This document shows, in pieces, positions 1 through 6,966 of a stretch of 7,702 bases of DNA. Origin of the DNA: Desulfobacula sp. Lineage in GTDB: Bacteria > Desulfobacterota > Desulfobacteria > Desulfobacterales > Desulfobacteraceae. The translations under genes were made by a program, and so were the position numbers. The stretch's first letter is position 1, and the number at the start of each line of letters is the position of its first letter. The notes under the pieces were generated by a model. It was not told the DNA's origin and made no database searches. It saw only the letters and a program-made list of their open reading frames with translations. The stretch is from NCBI GenBank assembly GCA_023144585.1, contig JAGLFI010000051.1, forward strand, positions 1 through 7,702, given 5' to 3'.

Positions 1-495
1 ATAATATGTGACCGAGAATTGCTGATATCAGTGCAACAGCCTGGACAAAGCCTGGACAAGAGTGATATCATTAAAAGAAAATTCCCAGAGGGTTTCGGTA
101 TAGACACGAAGAGCACCGATGATTTTATTGTGGCTGATAATGGGGACGCCTAACAAAGAAGAGATACCTTCTTTTCTGGCTTCCTGGGGATATTCAATTC
201 TCGGGTCATCCGTCACATCATAAATGGCAATGGGAATTGCATCTTTCGCTTCCCTGATGGTCTGCATGAAATGGATCGGCCCCTTTTCCAGATATTCAGA
301 ACTCAAACCGGAGGATGCAACAAGGCCCAGTTCACGGGTTTCTCTGTCTACTAAAAATATCGAGCAGCCTTTGGCCGTGAATGCTGTTTTGACACTTTCT
401 GCCGTCATAATGGTAACTTCTTCCGGGTCTTTACATTGAGAAATAGCAGTGGTCAACCGGATAATCGTGTCATAATCAATGGTATGATTTTTCAT
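1..495 (-). pseudogene. GAF-domain protein, frameshifted near its C-terminus and cut by the left window edge
   Basis: Small cytosolic GAF-domain protein; the ligand and partner are unknown. The start at 495 (MKNHTIDYDTI) is chosen because a very strong Shine-Dalgarno, GGAAGGAGG, lies 5 nt upstream; a longer frame back to 597 encodes an unlikely basic/aromatic leader. The GAF fold spans roughly residues 10-150, with strand-like segments GCSIFLVDRETREL, a VASSGLSSEYLEKGPI stretch, AIYDVTDDPRIEYP, and the terminal GVPIISHNKIIGALRVYT, which is typical of GAF domains. As written, the protein stops at 28-30 after 155 residues, ending LVQALSRLLH. A perfect 11-bp tandem duplication at 38-59 causes this. 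With one copy removed the frame reads LVQAVALISAILGHIL and stays open to base 1, as expected for the C-terminal GAF helix. So I call it a frameshifted gene, although a functional truncated domain or a sequencing error is possible. It lies downstream of waaA on the same strand, 132 bp away, and probably has its own promoter. Confidence 0.72.
38..59. repeat. Perfect 11-bp tandem duplication inside the GAF gene
   Basis: Two adjacent identical copies of AGCCTGGACAA occupy 38-48 and 49-59 (TTGTCCAGGCT on the coding strand). Eleven is not a multiple of three, so the second copy shifts the frame and brings in the stop at 28-30. With a single copy, the frame joins smoothly into a conserved-looking GAF C-terminal helix. 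The duplication is seen directly; its origin by slipped-strand replication is an inference. Confidence 0.9.
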
Positions 496-500
496 AAATG

Positions 501-522
501 CCTCCTTCCCTTTTGGATTATA
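501..522 (-). promoter_or_regulatory. Strong ribosome binding site and possible -10 box of the GAF gene
   Basis: On the minus strand, GGAAGGAGG (509-501) lies 5 nt before the ATG at 495 and decides the start. A perfect TATAAT sits at 522-517, preceded by TGCTATTT, which resembles an extended -10 element. No good -35 hexamer is found 16-18 bp upstream. The ribosome site is convincing, the promoter only tentative. I see no convincing rho-independent terminator in the 132-bp waaA-GAF gap, so read-through from waaA is possible. Confidence 0.5.
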
Positions 523-627
523 AAATAGCACCCTGATGAATATCCTGGCGCTGGGTAAACAAAAAAATCCAGCTTTGAAAAAGAGTTGTAAAAACAAAAG
601 AGTATGAATAAATTAAATATATACCAA

Positions 628-1908
628 TCAAATGAATTCGTCAAAGACTTTTAAAAGTTCATCGCAGACTTGCCGGGTGCCGCCCTGGTTTGATTTGAGA
701 TATTCCAGAGCCAGTTGTTTACACTCTGATCTGTTGACAGGGGTTTCAAGGGTTTTAATTATAGTTCGGGCAACGGTTTCCCAATTGTCTTTTTTGATGA
801 CAATTCCTTTTTTAAAGATGTCATTCGCTGCCCAGGCAAAATCATCATAATAGGGACCGGTTACAGTGACGGCACCCTGTACTGCAGGTTCTAAAAAGTT
901 TTGTCCGCCTAATGGTTCCAGGCTGCCTCCCACAAAAACAACACAAGCAAAACCATATGCAGTTTTAAGTTCTCCAAATGTATCCCATAAAATGATTCCC
1001 GGGCCCGTCAGGGGGGAACTTATCCCGGATCTCAGGTGGAAATTTAAATTTTGGGAAATTAAAAGTTTTTTCCATGAATTGAGCCTGTGCATGTGCCGGG
1101 GGAATATTGCCACAATCTGGTTTGGAAACGTCATCAAAATATTTTTTAATAGTTTAATAATATTTTTTTCTTCCTGCCTTCTGACAGATGCCAGAATGGT
1201 CAGCGATAAGGTTTGAGGGAGAACCTTTTTTATTTGTTCCCTGAGGTTTAAATCAGGCGTGTCGGTTTCAATGAATTCAAACTTGATATTCAGCATGGTT
1301 TTAACTATTGTTCTTTCAAAAATTTGTTCATATCTTCCAGCGTCCTGCCTGGAAGTTGCAAGAATATAATCCGGTGCCAGATGTTTCCATAAAAATTTTG
1401 TTTTCATATAATGGTTAAAACTTTTTTGGGAAAGCCTTGCATTTATGATATAAATTTTAGTCTGGTTTTTTTTAAGGAAGTAGAGCAGGGCGGGCCAGAT
1501 TTCTGTTTCAAGCAATACCATAATGCGGGGATTGATTATTTTTATAGCTTCTTTAATGATATGGGGACTATCAAAAGGAAACCACTCTATTTTAAGATCG
1601 ATCAATGTGCTGATCGTTTTTTTTGTTAACCGGGCTTTTAAAAGAGTAATGCCCTGGGAGGTTGTGGAGGTAACCAGGACCCTCATCCTTGTTTTTGGCT
1701 TGAGCGTTTTAAGGAGTGTGACGGCAAGGGAAGCTTCACCTGCAGAAGCAGCTTGAATCCATATGTCAGCCTTTGTGTGATGAAAAAAAGTGATTCGTTG
1801 CTGAAAACCCAATCTCAGGCGCTTGTTTTTCTTCAGAAAAGGAAGGCTTAAGCTCCAGAGTATATTGTAAAGTTTGAAAAAATTAAGTATAAAGGCATTC
1901 TTTGACAT
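628..1908 (-). CDS. waaA: 3-deoxy-D-manno-octulosonic acid (Kdo) transferase
   Basis: Inner-membrane-anchored GT-B glycosyltransferase of family GT30, which moves Kdo from CMP-Kdo onto lipid IVA in LPS core synthesis. The 426-residue product matches the usual family length of about 420-430. Seen in order: a hydrophobic N-terminal anchor (about residues 6-25); IQAASAGEAS at 51-60 with the presumed catalytic base Glu58; LLETEIWPALL near 132-142; INARLS at 155-160; PRHMHR at 270-275; DTFGEL at 309-314; and the CMP-Kdo-binding signature GGSLEPLGGQNFLEPA at 327-342. Whether it adds one, two or more Kdo units cannot be read from sequence. The start at 1908 fits the family but has only a weak Shine-Dalgarno. 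A frame-compatible TTG at 1944 has GGAGG only 2 nt ahead, which is too close, and the frame extends further upstream without family-like sequence. It is divergent from msbA, consistent with shared control of lipid A export. Confidence 0.93.
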   Translation of the reverse strand: MSKNAFILNFFKLYNILWSLSLPFLKKNKRLRLGFQQRITFFHHTKADIWIQAASAGEASLAVTLLKTLKPKTRMRVLVTSTTSQGITLLKARLTKKTISTLIDLKIEWFPFDSPHIIKEAIKIINPRIMVLLETEIWPALLYFLKKNQTKIYIINARLSQKSFNHYMKTKFLWKHLAPDYILATSRQDAGRYEQIFERTIVKTMLNIKFEFIETDTPDLNLREQIKKVLPQTLSLTILASVRRQEEKNIIKLLKNILMTFPNQIVAIFPRHMHRLNSWKKLLISQNLNFHLRSGISSPLTGPGIILWDTFGELKTAYGFACVVFVGGSLEPLGGQNFLEPAVQGAVTVTGPYYDDFAWAANDIFKKGIVIKKDNWETVARTIIKTLETPVNRSECKQLALEYLKSNQGGTRQVCDELLKVFDEFI

Positions 1909-1972
1909 GAGACATATGCTCTCATTTTTTTTAAATATTGACAATACCTCCGGGTATAATAAATTAAGGTTT
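1909..1972. promoter_or_regulatory. Divergent waaA/msbA control region with palindrome and promoter-like hexamers
   Basis: This 64-bp AT-rich gap separates the two divergent starts. It holds an 8-T tract (1925-1932), the perfect 11-bp palindrome TATTGACAATA (1936-1946), a consensus TTGACA (1938-1943) inside that palindrome, and a consensus TATAAT (1955-1960) on the plus strand. The two hexamers are only 11 bp apart, so they cannot form one ordinary sigma-70 promoter. The TATAAT lies 12 nt before the msbA ATG, which would leave almost no leader. The palindrome could be an operator serving both genes. The motifs are seen directly; their function is an inference. Confidence 0.4.
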
Positions 1973-3736
1973 ATGGAAAAGAAAAATCCAAAATTATCTA
2001 AAACACGACGCAAAAAAATCATTGCTCTGGTTTCTATATATCGGCCCAGGCTCTTGCTGGCGGCTGTATGCATGATCGTTGTGGCGGGTGCAAACGGCTC
2101 CATGGCACTTATGGTCAAGCCGGTTATGGACGACATTTTCATCCGCCAGGACAGGGACATGCTTCTATTAATTCCCGGCCTTGCCATCCTTATTTTTTTC
2201 TTAAAAGGCCTTGGCTCGTTTGGGTCTGAATATTTGATGAATTATATCGGTGAAAAAATCATCCGGTTTTTCAGGGATTCTTTGTATGAAAAGATTACCG
2301 ATCTTCCCATTTTCTTTATTCACAAAGAAAAAACAGGCGCATTGATGTCCCGCATTACAAATGATGTGAACATTGTTAAAGGTATGGTCTCAACAGCAGT
2401 GATTAATTTGTTCAGGGATTTTTTCTCAGTGCTCGCTTTTTTGTTTGTTATCTTTTACCGGGACTGGCAACTGGCATTGGGTGCCTTTGTTGTTCTGCCA
2501 CTGGCTTTTTATCCCATTGTTCTATTTGGCAGGCGTGTCAGGAAATTTTCCACCGGTACCCAGGAAACCATGGCGGATTTGAATTCATTTTTGCATGAAA
2601 CCTTCACCGGCAGTAAGATTATAAAGATTTTTAATCTGCAGGCATTTGAAAAAAATCGGTTCAAAGAGAAAACCCGGGAGCTTTTCAGATTTGAAATGAA
2701 AAAAGTCATTGCCAAGGCCCTTTCTTCTCCTGTCATGGAGTTTTTAGGCGGATTCGGCATTGCATTTATTATCTGGTTTGGCGGTCTTCGGGTTATTAAC
2801 GGGATATCAACACCGGGAACCTTTTTATCGTTCCTGACTGCTGTAATGATGCTCTATGATCCAGTAAAAAAATTGTCCGGGCTCAACAACACAATCCAGG
2901 AAGGAGTGGCATCAGCCGCAAGAATATTTGATGTTCTGGAAGAAGAGTCCGGAATTTTAGAAAAACAAAATCCTGAGGTTCTTAAAGGAAGCTCTTTTAA
3001 TGTTGAGTTCGATCATGTCGATTTCTCCTATGATAAAAACGAGGCACCTGCCCTAAATGATGTCAATTTAAAGGTGGCGCCAGGAGAAGTCCTGGCCCTT
3101 GTGGGGATGAGCGGGGGAGGAAAAACCAGCCTTGTCAATCTTGTGCCCAGGCTGTATGATGCCACTGAGGGCGCTGTATTGGTCGGGGGGAAAAATATAA
3201 AAGATCTTTCAATCAAATCCTTGCGGGATCATATCTCCATCGTGACCCAGGAACCCATCCTTTTTAACGAGTCTGTGAAAGACAATATACGATACGGTAA
3301 AATGGAGGCTACGGACCTTGAGATAGAAAATGCAGCCAGGGCAGCCTATGCCTATGATTTTATACAAGGGTTTCCAAAAGGATTTGATACTATTATCGGT
3401 GAACTTGGTTCAAGACTTTCCGGCGGAGAAAAACAGCGGCTCTGTATTGCAAGGGCTCTGATTAAGGATGCACCGATTCTTATTCTGGATGAAGCAACTT
3501 CTGCATTGGATTCGCAAGCCGAAAGGGTGGTACAAAAGGCTTTGGAAAATCTGATGAAAGGCAGAACATCCTTTGTGATCGCTCACAGGCTATCCACAAT
3601 TGATTATGCCTCAAGGATTATTTTGCTGAAAAATGGGTCCATAAAAGAGCAGGGAACCCATGATGAGCTGATGGCCCTGAAGGGAGAATATTATAAACTT
3701 CAGGCCATGCAGGTTGCTAAAAGATTGAATAATTAA
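1973..3736 (+). CDS. msbA: Lipid A export ATP-binding/permease protein MsbA
   Basis: Homodimeric half-size ABC exporter of the inner membrane that flips core-lipid A to the periplasmic leaflet. The 587-residue product is close to the E. coli length of 582. The N-terminal membrane domain shows hydrophobic segments near residues 26-48, 63-85, 140-162, 165-185 and 250-300. The nucleotide-binding domain has Walker A GMSGGGKTS (378-386, Lys384), a Q-loop in VTQEPILFNESV, the signature LSGGEKQR (from 482), Walker B ILILDEATSALD (Asp506, Glu507) and the H-loop His538 in IAHRLSTI; all key residues are intact. The start at 1973 (MEKKNPKLSK) has TAAGG just upstream. An in-frame ATG at 1874 would overlap waaA and add 33 residues unlike the family, so it is rejected. 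The waaA neighbour supports MsbA over another lipid or drug exporter. No lpxK follows, unlike the enterobacterial msbA-lpxK order. Confidence 0.92.
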   Translation: MEKKNPKLSKTRRKKIIALVSIYRPRLLLAAVCMIVVAGANGSMALMVKPVMDDIFIRQDRDMLLLIPGLAILIFFLKGLGSFGSEYLMNYIGEKIIRFFRDSLYEKITDLPIFFIHKEKTGALMSRITNDVNIVKGMVSTAVINLFRDFFSVLAFLFVIFYRDWQLALGAFVVLPLAFYPIVLFGRRVRKFSTGTQETMADLNSFLHETFTGSKIIKIFNLQAFEKNRFKEKTRELFRFEMKKVIAKALSSPVMEFLGGFGIAFIIWFGGLRVINGISTPGTFLSFLTAVMMLYDPVKKLSGLNNTIQEGVASAARIFDVLEEESGILEKQNPEVLKGSSFNVEFDHVDFSYDKNEAPALNDVNLKVAPGEVLALVGMSGGGKTSLVNLVPRLYDATEGAVLVGGKNIKDLSIKSLRDHISIVTQEPILFNESVKDNIRYGKMEATDLEIENAARAAYAYDFIQGFPKGFDTIIGELGSRLSGGEKQRLCIARALIKDAPILILDEATSALDSQAERVVQKALENLMKGRTSFVIAHRLSTIDYASRIILLKNGSIKEQGTHDELMALKGEYYKLQAMQVAKRLNN

Positions 3737-3747
3737 AGGAGAAAATA

Positions 3748-3915
3748 ATGGCAGTTTCCCAGGAATTATTAGAAATACTGGTTTGCCCTAAATGTAAGGG
3801 TGAGATTTATTTGAATGACAAAAAAGACGGGCTTATATGCGACGCATGTGCCCTTTTATATGAAATAAAAGAAGATATCCCCATCATGCTGATTGATGAA
3901 GCAAGGCCGCTGTAA
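3748..3915 (+). CDS. Trm112/YcaR-family small zinc-ribbon protein
   Basis: A 55-residue protein starting MAVSQELLEILVCPKCKG. It carries two cysteine pairs, CPKC (13-16) and CDAC (31-34), with the spacing of a zinc ribbon. A following YEIKEDIPIMLIDEARPL is the hallmark tail of the UPF0434/Trm112 family (E. coli YcaR is about 60 residues). In eukaryotes and archaea Trm112 activates several methyltransferases that act on tRNA, rRNA or release factors; the role of the bacterial short form is not firmly established. A good Shine-Dalgarno, AAAGGAG, lies about 6 nt before the ATG, 11 nt after msbA, and the next gene begins 3 nt after its stop. In E. coli the homologue also sits close to msbA, downstream of lpxK, so its link with lipid A genes recurs here although lpxK is absent. 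Confidence 0.9.
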   Translation: MAVSQELLEILVCPKCKGEIYLNDKKDGLICDACALLYEIKEDIPIMLIDEARPL

Positions 3916-3918
3916 TCC

Positions 3919-4464
3919 ATGAGCATTCCAAAAGATTCGGATCCTGCAAAACTGGTTGTGGGCTGTATTATGCATGATAAGGCCTGCATTGAAAAGCTCT
4001 TTTCTCTGCTGGAAGAGACGTTCGGCCCTGTAGACATGATCAGCCGCTGGCTTGGTTTTGCTTTTACCGACTATTATTACAAAGAGATGGGGTCTCCTTT
4101 GTTCCGAAAAGTGTTTGCCTTTAAACATCTGATTGCCCAGGATGAACTGGCCTTGATTAAAGAAAAAACCAATGAACTTGAAATAAAATTTATGACTTCC
4201 GGGAAGCGGGCGATCAATATTGATCCCGGATACCTTGTTTCCTCCCGGTTTATTCTGGCCACGGGAAAGGAATATTCTCACAGGATTTATATTGGTCGCA
4301 AAATTTATGCAGACTTGACATTGATGTATTCTAAAAAAGAGGGTTTTAAAACCCTGGAGTGGACATATCCGGATTATGCATCACAAAGTATGATTTTGTT
4401 TTTATCAAAGATCAGGGATAAATATCTTCTGGATTTAAAGGCCATGCAAAGGAAAATAAAATGA
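3919..4464 (+). CDS. DUF4416 family protein of unknown function
   Basis: A 181-residue soluble protein with no signal peptide or membrane segment. I recognise it as DUF4416 from the N-terminal KLVVGCIMHD, the FGPVDMISRWLGFAFTDYYYKEMGSPLFRKVFAF block (about residues 34-67), the LALIKEKTNELE segment, NIDPGYL (about 97-103), and the C-terminal YADLTLMYSKKEGFKTLEWTYPDYAS. The tyrosine-rich FTDYYYKEMG and the DPGYL and WTYPDY segments are the conserved features; no catalytic role is known to me. The start at 3919 has no clear Shine-Dalgarno and lies 3 nt after the Trm112-like stop, so its translation probably depends on coupling. Its stop overlaps the yicC start as ATGA. The family is often placed next to yicC in deltaproteobacterial genomes (from memory), which hints at a shared process, but no function should be assigned. 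Confidence 0.85.
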   Translation: MSIPKDSDPAKLVVGCIMHDKACIEKLFSLLEETFGPVDMISRWLGFAFTDYYYKEMGSPLFRKVFAFKHLIAQDELALIKEKTNELEIKFMTSGKRAINIDPGYLVSSRFILATGKEYSHRIYIGRKIYADLTLMYSKKEGFKTLEWTYPDYASQSMILFLSKIRDKYLLDLKAMQRKIK

Positions 4465-5342
4465 TTAAAAGTATGACCGCTTTTTCTCAAGGGTCTAAAA
4501 CTCACGGTACCATTACGGCGGATGTCACCATTCGTTCCTATAATTCAAGACATCTTGATATCGTTTTTTATTGTCCGGAATCCTGCAAGGTGTTTGAGGA
4601 GGATATTAAAAAGATTGTTGGCAAAGTCCATGACAGGGGGAGAATTGAGATTAAATTGTTTGTCCGGGATGATGCAAAAGATCTGGATCAGTTTGAAGTA
4701 GATGAGGCAAAGGCAAGTTCCTATTTTCAGGCATTAAAAAAGATAAAACAGGATTTAAACCTGTCCGCCGACATCTGTCTTTCAGATATTTTATCCGCCA
4801 GGAATGTGATTATCCCTTCTAAAAAGGAGCAGGATTCAAAAAACCTGTGGGAAGCAATCGGGCCTTGCATAGAGACTGTCAGTATCAATCTGGATCTCAT
4901 GCGCAAAGAGGAAGGGGGAAATTTATATTCGGATTTAGCGGTAAGAATTGATTATATTGAAAAGAATTTAAAGCAGATTGAAAAAGATGCTATTAAAATT
5001 CCATTGATTTATAAACAAAGACTCATGGAGAGAATATCCTATCTAACCTCTGACACAGAAGAGTTGGACCCTGTAAGGATCTCCCAGGAGGCAGCTATTT
5101 TGGCAGATAAGAGCGATGTGTCAGAAGAGATTGTTAGACTTTACAGTCATATCAAGCAATTTCGGGATATTTTGGATTCAGATAATTCCCAGGGAAGAAA
5201 ACTTAATTTTTTAATCCAGGAATTTAACAGGGAATTTAATACTATTGGATCAAAGGCCGGAAATGCATCTCTATCCCATAGGGTGGTTGATCTGAAATCA
5301 GAGCTTGAAAAGATCAGAGAACAGGTACAAAATATAGAGTAA
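4461..5342 (+). CDS. yicC: YicC family endoribonuclease
   Basis: Cytosolic protein of the YicC/YloC family. E. coli YicC is an endoribonuclease linked to degradation of the small RNA RyhB; targets in this organism are unknown. The 293-residue length fits the family (E. coli 287). The N-terminus MIKSMTAFSQG matches the conserved MI.SMT.F.. start and is followed by the YicC-N domain (about 1-155), including YNSRHLDI and RGRIEIKLFV. The C-terminal DUF1732 domain ends with QEFNREFNTIGSKAG and the family hallmark KSELEKIREQVQNIE. The start overlaps the stop of the DUF4416 gene by 4 bp (ATGA), implying translational coupling. A 26-nt gap leads to the RemA-like gene. The order yicC-remA-gmk is widely conserved, including in Firmicutes, where rpoZ often follows; here rlmB follows instead. 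Confidence 0.93.
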   Translation: MIKSMTAFSQGSKTHGTITADVTIRSYNSRHLDIVFYCPESCKVFEEDIKKIVGKVHDRGRIEIKLFVRDDAKDLDQFEVDEAKASSYFQALKKIKQDLNLSADICLSDILSARNVIIPSKKEQDSKNLWEAIGPCIETVSINLDLMRKEEGGNLYSDLAVRIDYIEKNLKQIEKDAIKIPLIYKQRLMERISYLTSDTEELDPVRISQEAAILADKSDVSEEIVRLYSHIKQFRDILDSDNSQGRKLNFLIQEFNREFNTIGSKAGNASLSHRVVDLKSELEKIREQVQNIE

Positions 5343-5368
5343 TTTTTATATATGAGAAGGATAAACTA

Positions 5369-5629
5369 ATGGAACAGCTTCTTTTAACGGTAGGCTTTGG
5401 AAACACTGTGGTGGCACAAAAAGTAGTGGCAATTTTATCTCCCAATTCATCACCCATGAAACGGGTCAAGGATGAAGCCCGGGAGGAAAAACGTCTGATT
5501 GATGTCACCCACGGCAGAAAAACAAGGGCAATGATCATCATGGAAAGCAATCATGTCATTCTTTCCATGACTCATGCTGAGACCCTTTCCAACAAATTTG
5601 AATCCCTGATGAACCAGGAAGAAGAATAA
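5369..5629 (+). CDS. RemA-like DUF370 DNA-binding regulator
   Basis: An 86-residue protein of the DUF370/RemA family. In Bacillus subtilis RemA is a DNA-binding activator of biofilm-matrix and osmoprotection genes; its role in Gram-negative bacteria is largely unstudied, so the symbol is left blank. Seen: VGFGNTVVAQKVVAILSPNSSPMKRVKDEAREE at about 8-40, then LIDVTHGRKTRAMIIMESNHVILS (43-66), which aligns with the family core LIDAT.GR.TRAVI. Arg50 and Arg53 are present. Lys18 and Lys51 fall at positions that are often Arg in Firmicutes members, a conservative change that keeps the positive charge expected for DNA binding. A clear AGAAGGA Shine-Dalgarno precedes the ATG by about 8 nt. gmk begins 4 nt after its stop, and yicC is directly upstream, the standard context. 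Confidence 0.9.
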   Translation: MEQLLLTVGFGNTVVAQKVVAILSPNSSPMKRVKDEAREEKRLIDVTHGRKTRAMIIMESNHVILSMTHAETLSNKFESLMNQEEE

Positions 5630-5633
5630 TCCC

Positions 5634-6203
5634 ATGACGGGTATGGGAAAGCTGTTTGTGATTTCCGCCCCTTCCGGGGCAGGGAAAACAACATTGGTAA
5701 GAAAGGTATTAAGTCGATTCAGAAGCCTTTCTTATTCAGTATCTCACACCACCAGAAGCCCGAGGAAAAATGAACAAAATGGCTTTGATTATTTTTTTAT
5801 CAGCCTGGAGGAATTTGAAAAAAAAATAAATCTGAATCTATGGCTTGAATGGGCAAAGGTTCATGATAATTATTATGGCACATCCAGACAATTTGTAAGA
5901 AACTGCCTTGAAAAAGGCCAAAGTCTTCTTCTGGATATTGATATCCAGGGTGCAAAACAAATTATGGGCTCAGATCTGGACCTGGTTTCCATATTTATTA
6001 TACCGCCCTCTTTTGAAGTTTTGTCTCAACGGCTTGAAAATAGGGGAACAGATTCCAGAGAAGTGATTGCCAAACGTCTTAAGAATGCAAAACTTGAAAT
6101 GACCCAAAAAGACCTGTACCAATACGTAGTGGCCAATGATGACCTTGATGAAGCCGTAGAAGAGCTTTGCTCAATTTTTGAAAAAGAGACAGCGCAACCA
6201 TGA
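5634..6203 (+). CDS. gmk: Guanylate kinase
   Basis: Cytosolic enzyme converting GMP and ATP to GDP and ADP, essential for GTP, dGTP and (p)ppGpp precursor supply. Seen: P-loop SAPSGAGKTT (11-20, Lys18); the GMP-binding stretch SVSHTTRSPRKNEQNGFDYFF with its Ser, Arg and Tyr positions; LEWAKVHDNYYGT, which supplies the conserved Glu and Tyr of the GMP site; LLDIDIQGAKQI; and the lid region QRLENRGTDSREVIAKRL. Its 189 residues are slightly shorter than the usual 200-207, the difference lying at the C-terminus. The start is either 5634 (AGGAAGAAG about 10 nt upstream) or the in-frame ATG at 5643; I prefer 5634. A run of nine A (5818-5826) encodes the KK of EEFEKKI and keeps the frame intact. The stop overlaps the rlmB start as ATGA. 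Confidence 0.95.
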   Translation: MTGMGKLFVISAPSGAGKTTLVRKVLSRFRSLSYSVSHTTRSPRKNEQNGFDYFFISLEEFEKKINLNLWLEWAKVHDNYYGTSRQFVRNCLEKGQSLLLDIDIQGAKQIMGSDLDLVSIFIIPPSFEVLSQRLENRGTDSREVIAKRLKNAKLEMTQKDLYQYVVANDDLDEAVEELCSIFEKETAQP

Positions 6204-6955
6204 AAGAGAAAAACGATATCCTTTTCGGGTTCCATTCTGTGCTTGAAGCATTAAAAGCACACAAGAGAAAATTTTATAAGATACTGATTTCAAAAAAAAG
6301 ATCCCCCTCAAGGATGGAAAACGTAGAGACCCTTGCCCGGGAAAGAAATATAAAAATTGAGGCTGTTGATTCTGAACTTCTGGACAGGATGACTGACTTT
6401 TCAAATCACCAGGGCATGGTTGCCAAAACATCTTTTTTCCCTGTCAAAAAAGCATCCGAGATTGTAAATTTTGTACAAGAAAGAAAAGTGCCTTGTTTCA
6501 TCCTGATCCTGGAAAGTATTGAAGACCCCCATAATCTTGGGGCATTAATCAGAACGGCGCTGTGTGCCGGGGTTGATTATATTCTTGTTCCAAAGGACCG
6601 GTCTGCCGGGCCTTCTTCGACAGTCTCCAGAAGTTCTGCCGGTGCCATGGAGCATGCGGATATCTACACCATCACCAATACAGCCTCCATTTTAAGATCT
6701 TTGAAAGAAAGCGGGGTATGGATATCCGGTCTGGATGCAGACGGCGATACTTCTTTATTTAATGCCGATCTGACGGGGAATATTGCGCTTGTTATCGGCG
6801 GTGAGCATAAAGGTATCAGGCCGCTTGTAAAAAAACAGTGTGATTTTTTATTATCTATTCCGAATATTGGCCTGAATATAGGAAAGGTTAATTCCCTGAA
6901 TGCTTCGGTGGCAGGGGGGATTGCCATGTATGAAGCCCTTCGCCAGCGAAGGTGA
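6200..6955 (+). CDS. rlmB: 23S rRNA (guanosine-2'-O-)-methyltransferase, RlmB/TrmH family
   Basis: SAM-dependent SPOUT methyltransferase; RlmB of E. coli methylates the 2'-O of G2251 in the 23S rRNA P-loop. The 251 residues match the family. The N-terminal substrate-binding domain (about 6-76) begins with FGFHSVLEALKA and ends with HQGMVAKT. The knotted catalytic domain follows with motif 1 LESIEDPHNLGALIRTA (Asn112, Arg118), motif 2 LVIGGEHKGI (Glu192), and motif 3 in IPNIGLNIGKVNSLNASVAGGIAMYEAL (Asn221 to Ser226). A GLNIGKVNSLN sequence stands where many members have a shorter G.V.SLN stretch, but the key residues remain. Exact target assignment within the TrmH/RlmB group is by family resemblance. 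Translation is probably coupled to gmk through the 4-bp overlap, and comF begins 11 nt downstream. Confidence 0.9.
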   Translation: MKEKNDILFGFHSVLEALKAHKRKFYKILISKKRSPSRMENVETLARERNIKIEAVDSELLDRMTDFSNHQGMVAKTSFFPVKKASEIVNFVQERKVPCFILILESIEDPHNLGALIRTALCAGVDYILVPKDRSAGPSSTVSRSSAGAMEHADIYTITNTASILRSLKESGVWISGLDADGDTSLFNADLTGNIALVIGGEHKGIRPLVKKQCDFLLSIPNIGLNIGKVNSLNASVAGGIAMYEALRQRR

Positions 6956-6966
6956 ACAGGTAACAC

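Noticed and set aside
545..580. GCTGG...CCAGC inverted repeat with an A/T tract between waaA and the GAF gene
   Set aside because: The stem is only 5 bp, the T tract is in the loop rather than after the stem, and it does not form a plausible rho-independent terminator.
866..1756. Several plus-strand open frames of 72-116 codons across waaA
   Set aside because: They are antisense to conserved waaA motifs, have cysteine/serine-rich compositions typical of reverse-frame translation, and show no good ribosome sites.
1874..1972. Upstream in-frame extension of msbA (33 extra residues)
   Set aside because: It would overlap the N-terminus of waaA on the other strand, the added residues do not look like the family, and the 1973 start gives the usual MsbA length.
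1909..2187. Upstream extension of waaA on the minus strand, giving 519 residues
   Set aside because: It runs opposite msbA, its residues are not Kdo transferase-like, and the 1908 start gives a normal length with the membrane anchor at the N-terminus.
3856..4281. 141-codon open frame on the minus strand opposite the DUF4416 gene
   Set aside because: It lies entirely opposite well-supported plus-strand genes, has no recognisable domain and no operon context. Its length follows from the codon bias of the real gene.
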